Under the pieces are notes generated by a model. That model was not told the origin of the DNA. It did no database searches and worked only from the letters and a program-made list of their open reading frames with translations. The translations under genes and the position numbers were made by a program. Below are positions 43,126-50,954 of a stretch of 53,842 nt of DNA, one piece after another. Source of the DNA: Ruminococcus sp. (GTDB taxonomy: Bacteria > Bacillota > Clostridia > Oscillospirales > Ruminococcaceae); the NCBI GenBank assembly GCA_023667165.1, contig JAMPAO010000007.1:1-53842 (forward strand). The letters are read 5' to 3'. Within the stretch, counting starts at the first letter, position 1, and every line of letters starts with the position of its first letter.

Positions 43126-43788
43126 ATGAAAAAGGTCATAGGCGTTATAACTGCCGCTGCACTCACGGCGGCAACGGCAATTTCCGTATCGGCAACGGAT
43201 TATTCAAACAAGCCCTCATATCCGCTGCCGCCGTCATCGTCAAGCGCGCGTCCTATCGGAACGGCTTCAAATCCCCGCGAACCGAGTACGAACCGTTCAA
43301 GACCCGGAAAGGGACTTGACAATCCTCTGACGCTCCTGTCCAAAAACGCGGTAAGCAGCGCAGTTGCAAACGACGAGCCTATATATTCCTCATATGAAAG
43401 CGCCGAGATAAAGGCAAACGCCATGGCGGTTCTTGCCCGTACAAGATTTGGAATACTTAAGGTGATCACTCAAAGATACACCGTTACGATCAATTCCGAA
43501 TCCGTTACGGAGCTTAAGGACATCAGCCTTGCAATGAAGATCACGAAAAACAGCAAGTACGGCGCAATGATAATCCGCACCGAGCAGGAGGGCAGCTTCG
43601 GCTGCGAGATCAGCATGACGGTAGCTCCCAAATACTATCTGCAATGCGGAGTAGATCTTACAAAGGCTCACGTCTACCGTATCGATCCCGATACAAACAG
43701 GGTAAAAGACATGGGCGGCGTCAAGATAAACGAAAACGCCGAGATCATCATAAATATGACCGACGGCGGCAAGTATATTATTATGTAA
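43126..43788 (+). CDS. Secreted protein of unknown function
   Basis: The 220-residue protein has a clear signal peptide (MKKVIGVITAAALTAATAIS, cut after SVSA near residue 24), a Pro/Ser-rich stretch (PLPPSSSSARP) and a beta-rich C-terminal domain (about 95-220; MIIRTEQEGSFGCEISM, AEIIINMTDGGKYIIM). It ends the EpsG-like operon, 18 nt after the preceding gene, with GAAAGGA upstream. It may be an exopolysaccharide-associated matrix protein; that is inference from position. Confidence 0.75.
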   Translation: MKKVIGVITAAALTAATAISVSATDYSNKPSYPLPPSSSSARPIGTASNPREPSTNRSRPGKGLDNPLTLLSKNAVSSAVANDEPIYSSYESAEIKANAMAVLARTRFGILKVITQRYTVTINSESVTELKDISLAMKITKNSKYGAMIIRTEQEGSFGCEISMTVAPKYYLQCGVDLTKAHVYRIDPDTNRVKDMGGVKINENAEIIINMTDGGKYIIM

Positions 43789-43833
43789 TGCCAATAACCA
43801 AACAGGGTTAAGATCCCTCTTTCTGCGCCAGCG

Positions 43834-43873
43834 AAAAACCGACAGCCTTTGACAAAAGTCTGTCGGTTTTTTT
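43834..43873 (+). terminator. Terminator after the secreted protein gene
   Basis: AAACCGACAG / CTGTCGGTTT stem followed by TTTTTT. Confidence 0.88.
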
Positions 43874-43960
43874 GAAAAAAAATACCCGAAAAACTTGATG
43901 AGAAGTATAAATTTGCATATTGGGGTGAGGGCGATGCAGAAATTTTTACAAAATAAAACC

Positions 43961-44163
43961 AAAAGATAAGTACAGCGGATCATAAAACCGTCAGGCTCAC
44001 CGAAGCGGGGCGCGGTTACGCCGAAAAGCCCGTCAGACACATCACTTGTGCGGAAGATACGGCAATGTCAATTTACATCCGAGGAGCAGGAACAGCTTAC
44101 CGCGCTTTCGCGGCGGTTTACGGAAAATCTGAAAAGGCTTGTCAAGGGAGGAGAGGCAAAATG
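43961..44163 (+). pseudogene. Remnant of a MarR family regulator
   Basis: Two frames joined by a one-base shift near 44070 spell a MarR C-terminus: first HKTVRLTEAGRGYAEK, then EEQEQLTALSRRFTENLKRL ending in a stop that overlaps the next start (AAAATGA). The DNA-binding half is gone. An upstream ATG at about 43934 gives only MQKFLQNKTKR before a stop. The intact ancestor probably formed a two-gene operon with the DUF1848 gene. Confidence 0.65.
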
Positions 44164-45105
44164 ATAATCAACACGGGCGGGCGGACGGACACCGTCCAAT
44201 ACTACACAAATTGGCTTTTAAAGCGGTTTGAGGAGGGGTACGTTTATTCCCGCAATCCGCTGTTTCAGAATAAAGTCACACGCTATGAGCTTACTCCCGA
44301 CAAGGTGGACTGCGTGGTATTCTGCTCCAAAAATTACGAGCCGATTTTGGACAGTATTACGCGTATTACCGACCGTTTCAACACCTATTTTCACTACACG
44401 ATAACCGCTTACGGCAAGGACGTTGAGCCTGGAGTTCCGCCTATTGAAAAGAGCATTGAAACGCTGAAAAGGCTTTCCGGAATTGTGGGAAAACAGCGCG
44501 TCGCCTGGCGGTACGACCCCGTTTTGCTTACGGAGAAATACACGGTGCAGACCCATTTTGAAACCTTTGAAAAAATGGCGGCGGAGCTTTCTCCCTATGT
44601 TGACAAGTGCATTTTCAGCTTTGTGGAAATGTACAAAAAGCTCGAAATAAATATGCCCGAAATCATACCGCTGACTGCGGCGGATATGGACGTTCTCGCC
44701 CGCAGACTCGGAGAAATTGCCGCGAAAAATCATCTGTACATTCAGACCTGCGGCACGAACGGCGATTTTTCGAGGTACGGCATACATTCCTCGGGCTGTA
44801 TGACCCTTGATATTCTGGGGCGCGCCAACGGCGTGACTTTCCGCAATTTAAAGCACAAGGGAATACGGCAGGGCTGCCATTGCATTGAAAGCCGCGATAT
44901 AGGCGCGTACGACACCTGTATGAACGGCTGCAAATACTGTTACGCAAACAAGCGTCCCGAAAAGGCGTTTGAAAATTATAAATATCACGACCCGAACTCG
45001 CCGCTGCTTTTGGGACGTCTGAACAAGACGGATACGGTTTTACAGGGGGCGCAGAAAAGTTTTCTTGCGGAGGATTTTGGGGAGCAGCAGAGGTTTGAAA
45101 TATAA
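44161..45105 (+). CDS. DUF1848 family protein
   Basis: The 314-residue protein matches DUF1848, a family of unknown function. Conserved blocks are DCVVFCSKNYEPIL (50-63), FHYTITAYGKDVEPGVPP (77-94), RVAWRYDPVLL (113-123) and a C-terminal cysteine cluster C239, C241, C253, C257, C260. The last three form C-x3-C-x2-C followed by YA, which is the radical SAM cluster pattern, but here at the C-terminal end. GGGAGGAG precedes ATG 44161. It follows a MarR remnant. Any enzymatic role is inference. Confidence 0.85.
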   Translation: MIINTGGRTDTVQYYTNWLLKRFEEGYVYSRNPLFQNKVTRYELTPDKVDCVVFCSKNYEPILDSITRITDRFNTYFHYTITAYGKDVEPGVPPIEKSIETLKRLSGIVGKQRVAWRYDPVLLTEKYTVQTHFETFEKMAAELSPYVDKCIFSFVEMYKKLEINMPEIIPLTAADMDVLARRLGEIAAKNHLYIQTCGTNGDFSRYGIHSSGCMTLDILGRANGVTFRNLKHKGIRQGCHCIESRDIGAYDTCMNGCKYCYANKRPEKAFENYKYHDPNSPLLLGRLNKTDTVLQGAQKSFLAEDFGEQQRFEI

Positions 45106-45113
45106 CCGCTGCT

Positions 45114-45226
45114 GATGTTCCCCGTTTCTAAGGCGGCGGGGAACATCGTCACATTCAGTTGGGGATACAATCCCCAACTGAATGCTTACAAAATTGCTTC
45201 GCAATTTTGCAGCTTGTTAAAGCTGC
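45114..45226. repeat. Four consecutive hairpins after the DUF1848 gene
   Basis: In order: GATGTTCCCCG / CGGGGAACATC; the perfect 15-bp stem CATTCAGTTGGGGAT / ATCCCCAACTGAATG with a 3-nt loop; AAAATTGC / GCAATTTT; and GCAGCTT / AAGCTGC. None has a good T-run. They may be the trace of an inserted element or a transcript-stabilising end. Confidence 0.6.
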
Positions 45227-45247
45227 GCTTGAAAATCGGAAAGGAAA

Positions 45248-45374
45248 ATGAAAAACGGAATTTAACGAAGTCATAAACCGAGCCGGCAGACAGTGGACGG
45301 ACAAGCAGGTTGACTTTGAAACGGTCAAAAGAATAATCGGCGCGGGAATGAAAGCGCCCTCTTGGGATCACTAA
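45248..45374 (+). pseudogene. N-terminal remnant of a nitroreductase
   Basis: After ATG 45248 a one-base frameshift leads to a 38-codon frame (45258-45374) with FNEVINRAGRQWTDKQ and ETVKRIIGAGMKAPSWDH, typical of the FMN-binding N-terminus of nitroreductases. A stop follows at once and the remaining two thirds of the gene are missing. Confidence 0.6.
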
Positions 45375-45410
45375 AGAAGTAATCATAATTCGGAATGTGA
45401 GGTCTTTAGA

Positions 45411-45626
45411 ATGAAAAGGAAAAAAGCTGCAATTGTACTCGAAAGGTTATCTCTGTTAAATATAGTAATGAAAACATTAGCTATTACCTGGTGGGATTTC
45501 AGCCGTGAGGATTACGGATGGGCAAGCAATTTTGGGCACGTTTACAGTCTTTTGATATCTATGCTGATCTCCGAGGCAGTTTTAATTTGCTCGCTTATTT
45601 ATTCGAAAAAATTAGATAAAAAGTAA
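45411..45626 (+). CDS. Small membrane protein (71 residues)
   Basis: It has two hydrophobic stretches (about 9-27 and 45-64) and basic ends (MKRKK and SKKLDKK). GTGAGG lies about 9 nt before ATG 45411. It stands in a patch of degraded genes and could itself be a remnant. No family recognised. Confidence 0.5.
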   Translation: MKRKKAAIVLERLSLLNIVMKTLAITWWDFSREDYGWASNFGHVYSLLISMLISEAVLICSLIYSKKLDKK

Positions 45627-45719
45627 ATTGTTAAAATTTATATCCTGTAACATTACTGCATTTTTTGCTCCAACGGTAAATTGACAGCCTGCTTTGCGTC
45701 GTGAATAAATATTCATATG

Positions 45720-45763
45720 AAAAAGCTAATATCTCGGCTATATGCGGAGATATTAGCTTTTTT
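45720..45763. terminator. Bidirectional terminator
   Basis: AAAAAGCTAATATCTC / GAGATATTAGCTTTTT is a 16-bp stem with T-runs on both strands. It can end the small membrane gene and the convergent FN3 gene. Confidence 0.85.
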
Positions 45764-45842
45764 TGCTTTCGGCAAACCAGACATAGCTTTCGGCGAGAAG
45801 TAAACGCGGATACGGCTTTTACCGTATCCGCGCCGTTATGCG

Positions 45843-48800
45843 TCAATGCCTTTTGATCATTCGATAAACTCTGTTTCTTGCCCTGCGCCGGTAAATTTCC
45901 GGCAGGTATGTACACAGGAATACGGGAGAAACCGTTGTCTGATATTCAACGCTGCCCGAAGCCGAAGCCGCCGTTCCCGCGCCCGTATCTTCCGGAAGAA
46001 CTGGGAGATACACCACGAACGCATAGGGTGAAAAGCTGTTTGCAATGAACTGTATGCAGTCAACTCCGCTGACATTAACATGAACAGAGGGAAGTATCTC
46101 TATCTGCTCCTGATCCGAAACGTGTACCACCGATATGCTTTCCGAATAGGGAAGAAGATCGTCGGGGACGGGGACGGTCAGCGTCAGAAAATATCCCGAA
46201 TTTATAAACGTCTTAGTGTCCGTTCCCGCAAGATACAGGGATATATCCATGGGGTAGATCATAAAGCTGTCAATACCCTCTCCGTAGAAGTTGAGTATAT
46301 TCTGAACAGCCGTTACGGTGTCGGGACTGAGTGTGAACCGCACGTCGATATCGTTGTTGAACGCGCCTCTTTCGGCATAAGCCGAGATAAGGTTGCTGTT
46401 GGACATACCGTAAGGAGTAGTTCCCGTAATGTATATCCTGTAATCGCTGGTATTCGAGTTATTGTCGGGTCTGCTGCTGTTGCTTCCGCTTCCGCCGCTG
46501 CTTCCGCTGCCGGTACCGTTTCCGGAGGGTACAGCCGATACAGCCAGGGAATATCCCGAATACTGCGGCTCTCCCGCCACATTTTTATATGCGGCGATCA
46601 TATAGGTATATGTTCTTCCGTTGGTAAGACCCGTATGAACAAAGGTCGTGGATGTCACGATACCCACGGGACTGAACGAAGATCCTGCCGAATTATAGCA
46701 GTAAACCACATAACCGTCCGCTCCGTTGACCTTTTTCCAGCTAAGGCTTACCTGTCCGTCACCCGCCTTTGCCGCAACGTCGGTGGGCGCGTTGAGAACA
46801 GTACCCACTGTGACCGTCCTGTAAACCGAGTAATCGCCCGCTACCTTATTGCCGTCAACATATTTATATGCTCTTATAGTATAGGTTATGGTAGTTCCGT
46901 TGGCAACTCCGCTGTGTATAACGGGCGTCTTGGAAACATTATCGTAAAGGTATGGCATACCGTTGGGACCTATGATATATATCTCATATCCGTCGGCACC
47001 GCTGACCGGCGTCCACGTCAATGTGACCTGACCGTCCCCCGCAGTCGCTGTAAAGTCCGAAGGAGCCGGGAGGTACAGACCCGCCGTACCTATGACCTTC
47101 TGCGCCACGCCGATCGCCGACAGATCCTCCGGCGCGGGAACAGGCTCCGCATTTACCACCGCATAGGGGATAATGCAGTAAACGTATGTCGTTCCGTTGG
47201 GAATGCCCGTATGCGTAAAGGTGGTTGTACCCACGGTGGCGGCTCTCGTCCATTCCGTGCCGTTTTCGGTGCGGTAATATACATAATAGCCGTCTGCGCC
47301 GTTCACCTTATCCCATTTCAAGGTTATTCCGCCGTCTATGCCGGTTGCGGTAAGACCCTGCACGGGACTTAGCACAACGTTGATCTTCTGCGTCTGCGGC
47401 GAGCTTATCTCACCCTCGTAATCTTTATTGTCAACCGTTCTGATAGCTCTTACGGTATAAGTGTACAGCACGTTGTTGCGTACCGCTTTATCGTCGTAGG
47501 CGGTCTTGTTGCCCATATCAATCGTAAGGGAAGACCCGTCCTCTCCCGTGCGGTAGAGCATATATTTTGTGGCGTTCTTAACAGGCGACCACGTCAGCTT
47601 AATATACGTACCGGAATCCACAGCGGTAAGGTTAAGCACGTTGTCCACCGTTACCGTGGGAACGAACACGTCGGAACGGGTATCTGTGCGGCTTTGAATG
47701 GGATTGCCGTCAACAAGTATGTATGAAGAAACATACGCGTAATATTCCACATCGTTCTGGAGCTTAGTCGCCGTAAAGGTATTCCTGCCCTGTATCTGTG
47801 TACTCTTTACGACCACCTCGCCGGCGCGGGATCTTATCTCGATATAATATCCGTCCACAGCCTCGTCCGTGCCGTCTTTGTAAACTATATCCCAATTTAT
47901 CTCCGCGCCGTTTTCAAACACCGTCGCCGTAACGTTCTGCGGAGGCGCAGGGGCGTTGGATGGAGTTACCGTCCTGTAGACCGAGCGGTACATCGCCGCA
48001 GGAGAAGTGATCCAGAACGTATAAGGGATATCGTTTGTAAGATTTGATACGATATAGGACAGCGTACCGTCGGAATTCTTGAAGCACTGATCCTCTCTGA
48101 CGCTGACGCTTTTCGGCTCGGATATCACCGTTTCGCCCGTTTCGTTCTGAAATTCCTGCCTGTACCAGATAATGTATCTTGTGGCGCCGGGATATTTCTT
48201 GAATACAAGAGTAACTCTTTCGTCGCCGGGGTTTGCCGCTGTGAGATTAACGCAGTTCGATCTGACGTCCACGCTTACCGAAGCGGGAGCGCTGCTTGTC
48301 ATATTGTCATGGACTGCGGTCACAGAGAATATGATATCCTCTCCCGGCTCTATGGCAGGATCGTCGATCCTTATGTAAGCGTATGTATTGGTGTATCTGT
48401 CGTCCGCACTGTAGCCGCCGACCACTTGATTGTTGGCGGTAATAATATAGTATATGCTTCCTTCCATTCCGTTGCTGCCCTCGGGATATGACCAGTGAAG
48501 CGCCCAATACTCTCTGTCTGACTGATATTTGCAGGTAAGTCCGCTGACGGGCGCCAGGATAGCCTCGGTGATCGCTATTTCGTTTGAATAGAAAAGCGAA
48601 AATTCCGCGGTATTCGGGGGCGTGGCCGCAGCGCCTTTTTCGGGGTATTGGTTCATCATCTGCGTCCTGTAGCTGCCGTCCATATCGTAATACGCCACCG
48701 CAGTGAATTTCTGCACGATCTTATCCAAGGGATAGGTATTGCTCCATGTGACGGTATTGCCTATAAAATCATTCCGATCGAACACAGCCTCATAGCTGCC

Positions 48801-50084
48801 GTAATACGTATCGTCGCCGCCCGATCTGGAATACAGTATAAGATAGCTTGGGACAGAAGCCGAAGCCGGCAGGGATATAGTCAGATTGATAGTATTGTTT
48901 ATCATGCTTTGAACGATGCTGGGCGTACCGGTTATAAGAGGTCTGACCGCACTGTCTGCCTGTCTGAAGCGCTTGCTGTAGAGGGTAACGCCCGTCGCGC
49001 GGGTCGAAGCGTCGGCGGGAACGGTCTTATAGCCTCTTACGGCGTACAGCACATCTCCCGAGGAAGCGGAAGCTCTTATCTCCGCTCTCATCAAGCCGTT
49101 GTCCCCGTAGGTCACGGAAGCGTTCGTCACCTGTCTGTAAACTGCGCTTGCACCCGATCCGCTGTAGGAATATATAGTATATCCGTCCGCATTCTTAGCC
49201 GGAGGCCATTCCAGCAGAACGGAATTAGCCGCGCTGTAAGCGTTAAGGTAAGCCACATCGTCGGGGATCATGCTTTTTATGCCGCCCTGATCCCTTACGA
49301 TATTGATATCCGTACTTCTGAACGCGGCGGCTGCAGTGGTGTAATCCGCGTCGGTGGACGCGCTGACGAACATTGTGGCACTGTGCGCGATATTCTTGAA
49401 GTTATTTGCGCCTATGGAATATCCCAGCGTGACCGCAGGCATAGTTACCGTTGTAAGGGCGGGCATATTGTAAAACGCTCCCGCCTCTATTTTAAGAGGT
49501 ATGCCGCTGCCTATGTAATTTGAAAAATCCACCTCGGAAATGGTCGCCTTGCTGCCGCCTCCCGCGCTGGCAACCATCTCGGACGTAACGATCTCCGTGA
49601 CAGGAACCATATAGACCACGCCCTCGCCGACTGCGCCCGCAGAGATCTCCGGAACGGTCATCACCGCAAAGGAAGCCGCCAGCAAAGCCGATACGGCTCT
49701 CTGCCACATGGGGCGGTAGGAAAGCCTGCCCTCCAAACGGCGAAGCTCCTTTTCGGAAAATCCGTCCCTGCCGTTCTCCGTCTTATCCGCACTTTCGGCG
49801 GAAACAGCCGCGGCGGCAGCCTGTGCGCGAAGCGCTTCTTCAGCCTCGGCGCGCCTTTGAAGCTCCGCAAGCTCCCTGTCGTAATTTCTCTTCTTTCTCT
49901 TCCTGCGGCGTTTTATACCGAGGAAATTTCCGTCCTTGTCCGACAGAGCCATATCCGCGAGCCTGCACAGCGTCATGAACACGATCACCGCATATTTGGC
50001 AATAAAGCAAGGCAGGAAAAGCAGCGGATTTTTACCCTTTTCCTCAAGCCTTTTTACTATCTTTCTTTGCTTATTAAAATCCAT
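45843..50084 (-). CDS. Giant FN3-repeat surface protein with basic C-terminal tail
   Basis: The 1413-residue protein begins with a charged, coiled-coil-like cytoplasmic stretch (RRKRKKRNYDRELAELQRR, about 60-78), then the export segment SALLAASFAVMTVPEISAGA (about 133-152). Next comes a short leucine-rich/BspA-like piece (about 195-235), about nine fibronectin type III domains (about 275-1190; repeated phrases WKKVNGADGY, WDKVNGADGY, WTPVSGADGY), a Gly/Ser linker, a C-terminal domain (MIYPMDISLY, SFSPYAFVVYLP) and the basic tail RARNRVYRMIKRH. The last three FN3 units are nearly alike, showing recent duplication. It may bind polysaccharide or host surfaces. The export segment is internal rather than at the N-terminus, which is unusual. 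The ribosome site is weak (GGGATGG). Confidence 0.85.
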   Translation of the reverse strand: MDFNKQRKIVKRLEEKGKNPLLFLPCFIAKYAVIVFMTLCRLADMALSDKDGNFLGIKRRRKRKKRNYDRELAELQRRAEAEEALRAQAAAAAVSAESADKTENGRDGFSEKELRRLEGRLSYRPMWQRAVSALLAASFAVMTVPEISAGAVGEGVVYMVPVTEIVTSEMVASAGGGSKATISEVDFSNYIGSGIPLKIEAGAFYNMPALTTVTMPAVTLGYSIGANNFKNIAHSATMFVSASTDADYTTAAAAFRSTDINIVRDQGGIKSMIPDDVAYLNAYSAANSVLLEWPPAKNADGYTIYSYSGSGASAVYRQVTNASVTYGDNGLMRAEIRASASSGDVLYAVRGYKTVPADASTRATGVTLYSKRFRQADSAVRPLITGTPSIVQSMINNTINLTISLPASASVPSYLILYSRSGGDDTYYGSYEAVFDRNDFIGNTVTWSNTYPLDKIVQKFTAVAYYDMDGSYRTQMMNQYPEKGAAATPPNTAEFSLFYSNEIAITEAILAPVSGLTCKYQSDREYWALHWSYPEGSNGMEGSIYYIITANNQVVGGYSADDRYTNTYAYIRIDDPAIEPGEDIIFSVTAVHDNMTSSAPASVSVDVRSNCVNLTAANPGDERVTLVFKKYPGATRYIIWYRQEFQNETGETVISEPKSVSVREDQCFKNSDGTLSYIVSNLTNDIPYTFWITSPAAMYRSVYRTVTPSNAPAPPQNVTATVFENGAEINWDIVYKDGTDEAVDGYYIEIRSRAGEVVVKSTQIQGRNTFTATKLQNDVEYYAYVSSYILVDGNPIQSRTDTRSDVFVPTVTVDNVLNLTAVDSGTYIKLTWSPVKNATKYMLYRTGEDGSSLTIDMGNKTAYDDKAVRNNVLYTYTVRAIRTVDNKDYEGEISSPQTQKINVVLSPVQGLTATGIDGGITLKWDKVNGADGYYVYYRTENGTEWTRAATVGTTTFTHTGIPNGTTYVYCIIPYAVVNAEPVPAPEDLSAIGVAQKVIGTAGLYLPAPSDFTATAGDGQVTLTWTPVSGADGYEIYIIGPNGMPYLYDNVSKTPVIHSGVANGTTITYTIRAYKYVDGNKVAGDYSVYRTVTVGTVLNAPTDVAAKAGDGQVSLSWKKVNGADGYVVYCYNSAGSSFSPVGIVTSTTFVHTGLTNGRTYTYMIAAYKNVAGEPQYSGYSLAVSAVPSGNGTGSGSSGGSGSNSSRPDNNSNTSDYRIYITGTTPYGMSNSNLISAYAERGAFNNDIDVRFTLSPDTVTAVQNILNFYGEGIDSFMIYPMDISLYLAGTDTKTFINSGYFLTLTVPVPDDLLPYSESISVVHVSDQEQIEILPSVHVNVSGVDCIQFIANSFSPYAFVVYLPVLPEDTGAGTAASASGSVEYQTTVSPVFLCTYLPEIYRRRARNRVYRMIKRH

Positions 50085-50298
50085 ACTCTGAAACCATCCC
50101 TTGTACAGAATTTTTTATTTTACAAATATTTCTTTTCCGGCAAAAGCCATGACCTTTACATTTCCGGCAAAATAACGGATCGCCCGCAAAGCTCCGAAAG
50201 AGGAGAGTCCGAACCTATTGTACCTCTGCTCTTTTTTCGGCTGCCGGGTCTGTTTTATCCTTTGCCTTCATAAATAAAAAGCCATATACTCACATTAT
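50085..50298 (-). promoter_or_regulatory. Long 5' leader of the FN3 gene, with a short upstream ORF
   Basis: About 210 nt separate the promoter from the start. An 18-codon ORF (50271 down to 50215, MKAKDKTDPAAEKRAEVQ) and a hairpin (GGACTCTCC / GGAG) lie inside. I do not recognise a known riboswitch class. Confidence 0.45.
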
Positions 50299-50327
50299 AT
50301 TATAACAAAAAACAGCTTGATTGTCTA
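50299..50327 (-). promoter_or_regulatory. Promoter of the FN3 protein gene
   Basis: On the minus strand TAGACA (50322-50327) and TATAAT (50299-50304), 17 bp apart. Confidence 0.65.
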
Positions 50328-50348
50328 TAGAAAACCAAATTTTTTGTG

Positions 50349-50954
50349 CTAAATCTGCTCTGTATTTTCGTTGGGAATTTTGTGCATTTTTACAATTTTT
50401 CCGCCTATCAGCTCCGTATCCGCAATGTCGTGAGTAACGGCGATGAGCGTCCTGCCTTTTCTCAATTCGGCGACAAGACGCGCCGCGCTGCTGCGGGTAG
50501 CTCCGTCAAGCCCCTTGAACGGCTCGTCCATAAGGAGAATGCCGCCACTTGGGTACAAAAGCGTTCTCACAAGAGCGGTCCTGCGCTTCATTCCGCCGGA
50601 AAGCTCCGATACGGGACGGCTGATGTCCTTTCCCGAAAGTCCCGCCGCCGCGAGATACTTCTCCGCGTCCTCTCTGCCCGCTCCCGTCACCGTCACATTC
50701 TCCGAAGCGGTAAGATCCGGAAAAAGCCTGTCCTCCTGGAACATAAAGCCGATCCCGCCGCCGGCTGTGCGTTCAATACCGCCCTCAAAGTCCTCAAGTC
50801 CCGCTATTATCCGAAGCAGAGTGGTTTTGCCCGCTCCCGACCTCCCCATTATCCAGGTAACGCCGCCGTCCTCGATCTCGAGAGAAAATCCCGACAGCAC
50901 GGGGATATCTCCGTTCGGCGTACGGTAGCTCTTGCATATGTTATCTAACCGCAT
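50349..50954 (-). CDS. ABC transporter ATP-binding protein (SsuB/TauB/ThiZ-like)
   Basis: The 201-residue ATPase has Walker A GRSGAGKTT, Q-loop FQEDRLFPDL, signature LSGGMKRR and Walker B ILLMDEPFKGLD. It is the short type that serves nitrate/sulfonate/thiamine-precursor importers. No permease or binding protein is next to it. Its start overlaps the end of the flippase gene by 14 bp, and GGAG precedes the ATG, so the two are co-translated. The partner permease must be elsewhere, or the gene is a leftover. Confidence 0.88.
   Translation of the reverse strand: MRLDNICKSYRTPNGDIPVLSGFSLEIEDGGVTWIMGRSGAGKTTLLRIIAGLEDFEGGIERTAGGGIGFMFQEDRLFPDLTASENVTVTGAGREDAEKYLAAAGLSGKDISRPVSELSGGMKRRTALVRTLLYPSGGILLMDEPFKGLDGATRSSAARLVAELRKGRTLIAVTHDIADTELIGGKIVKMHKIPNENTEQI

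Noticed and set aside
46080..47372. 430-codon open frame on the plus strand inside the FN3 gene
   Set aside because: It is produced by codon bias of the FN3 repeats read in reverse and has no ribosome site or recognisable domain.
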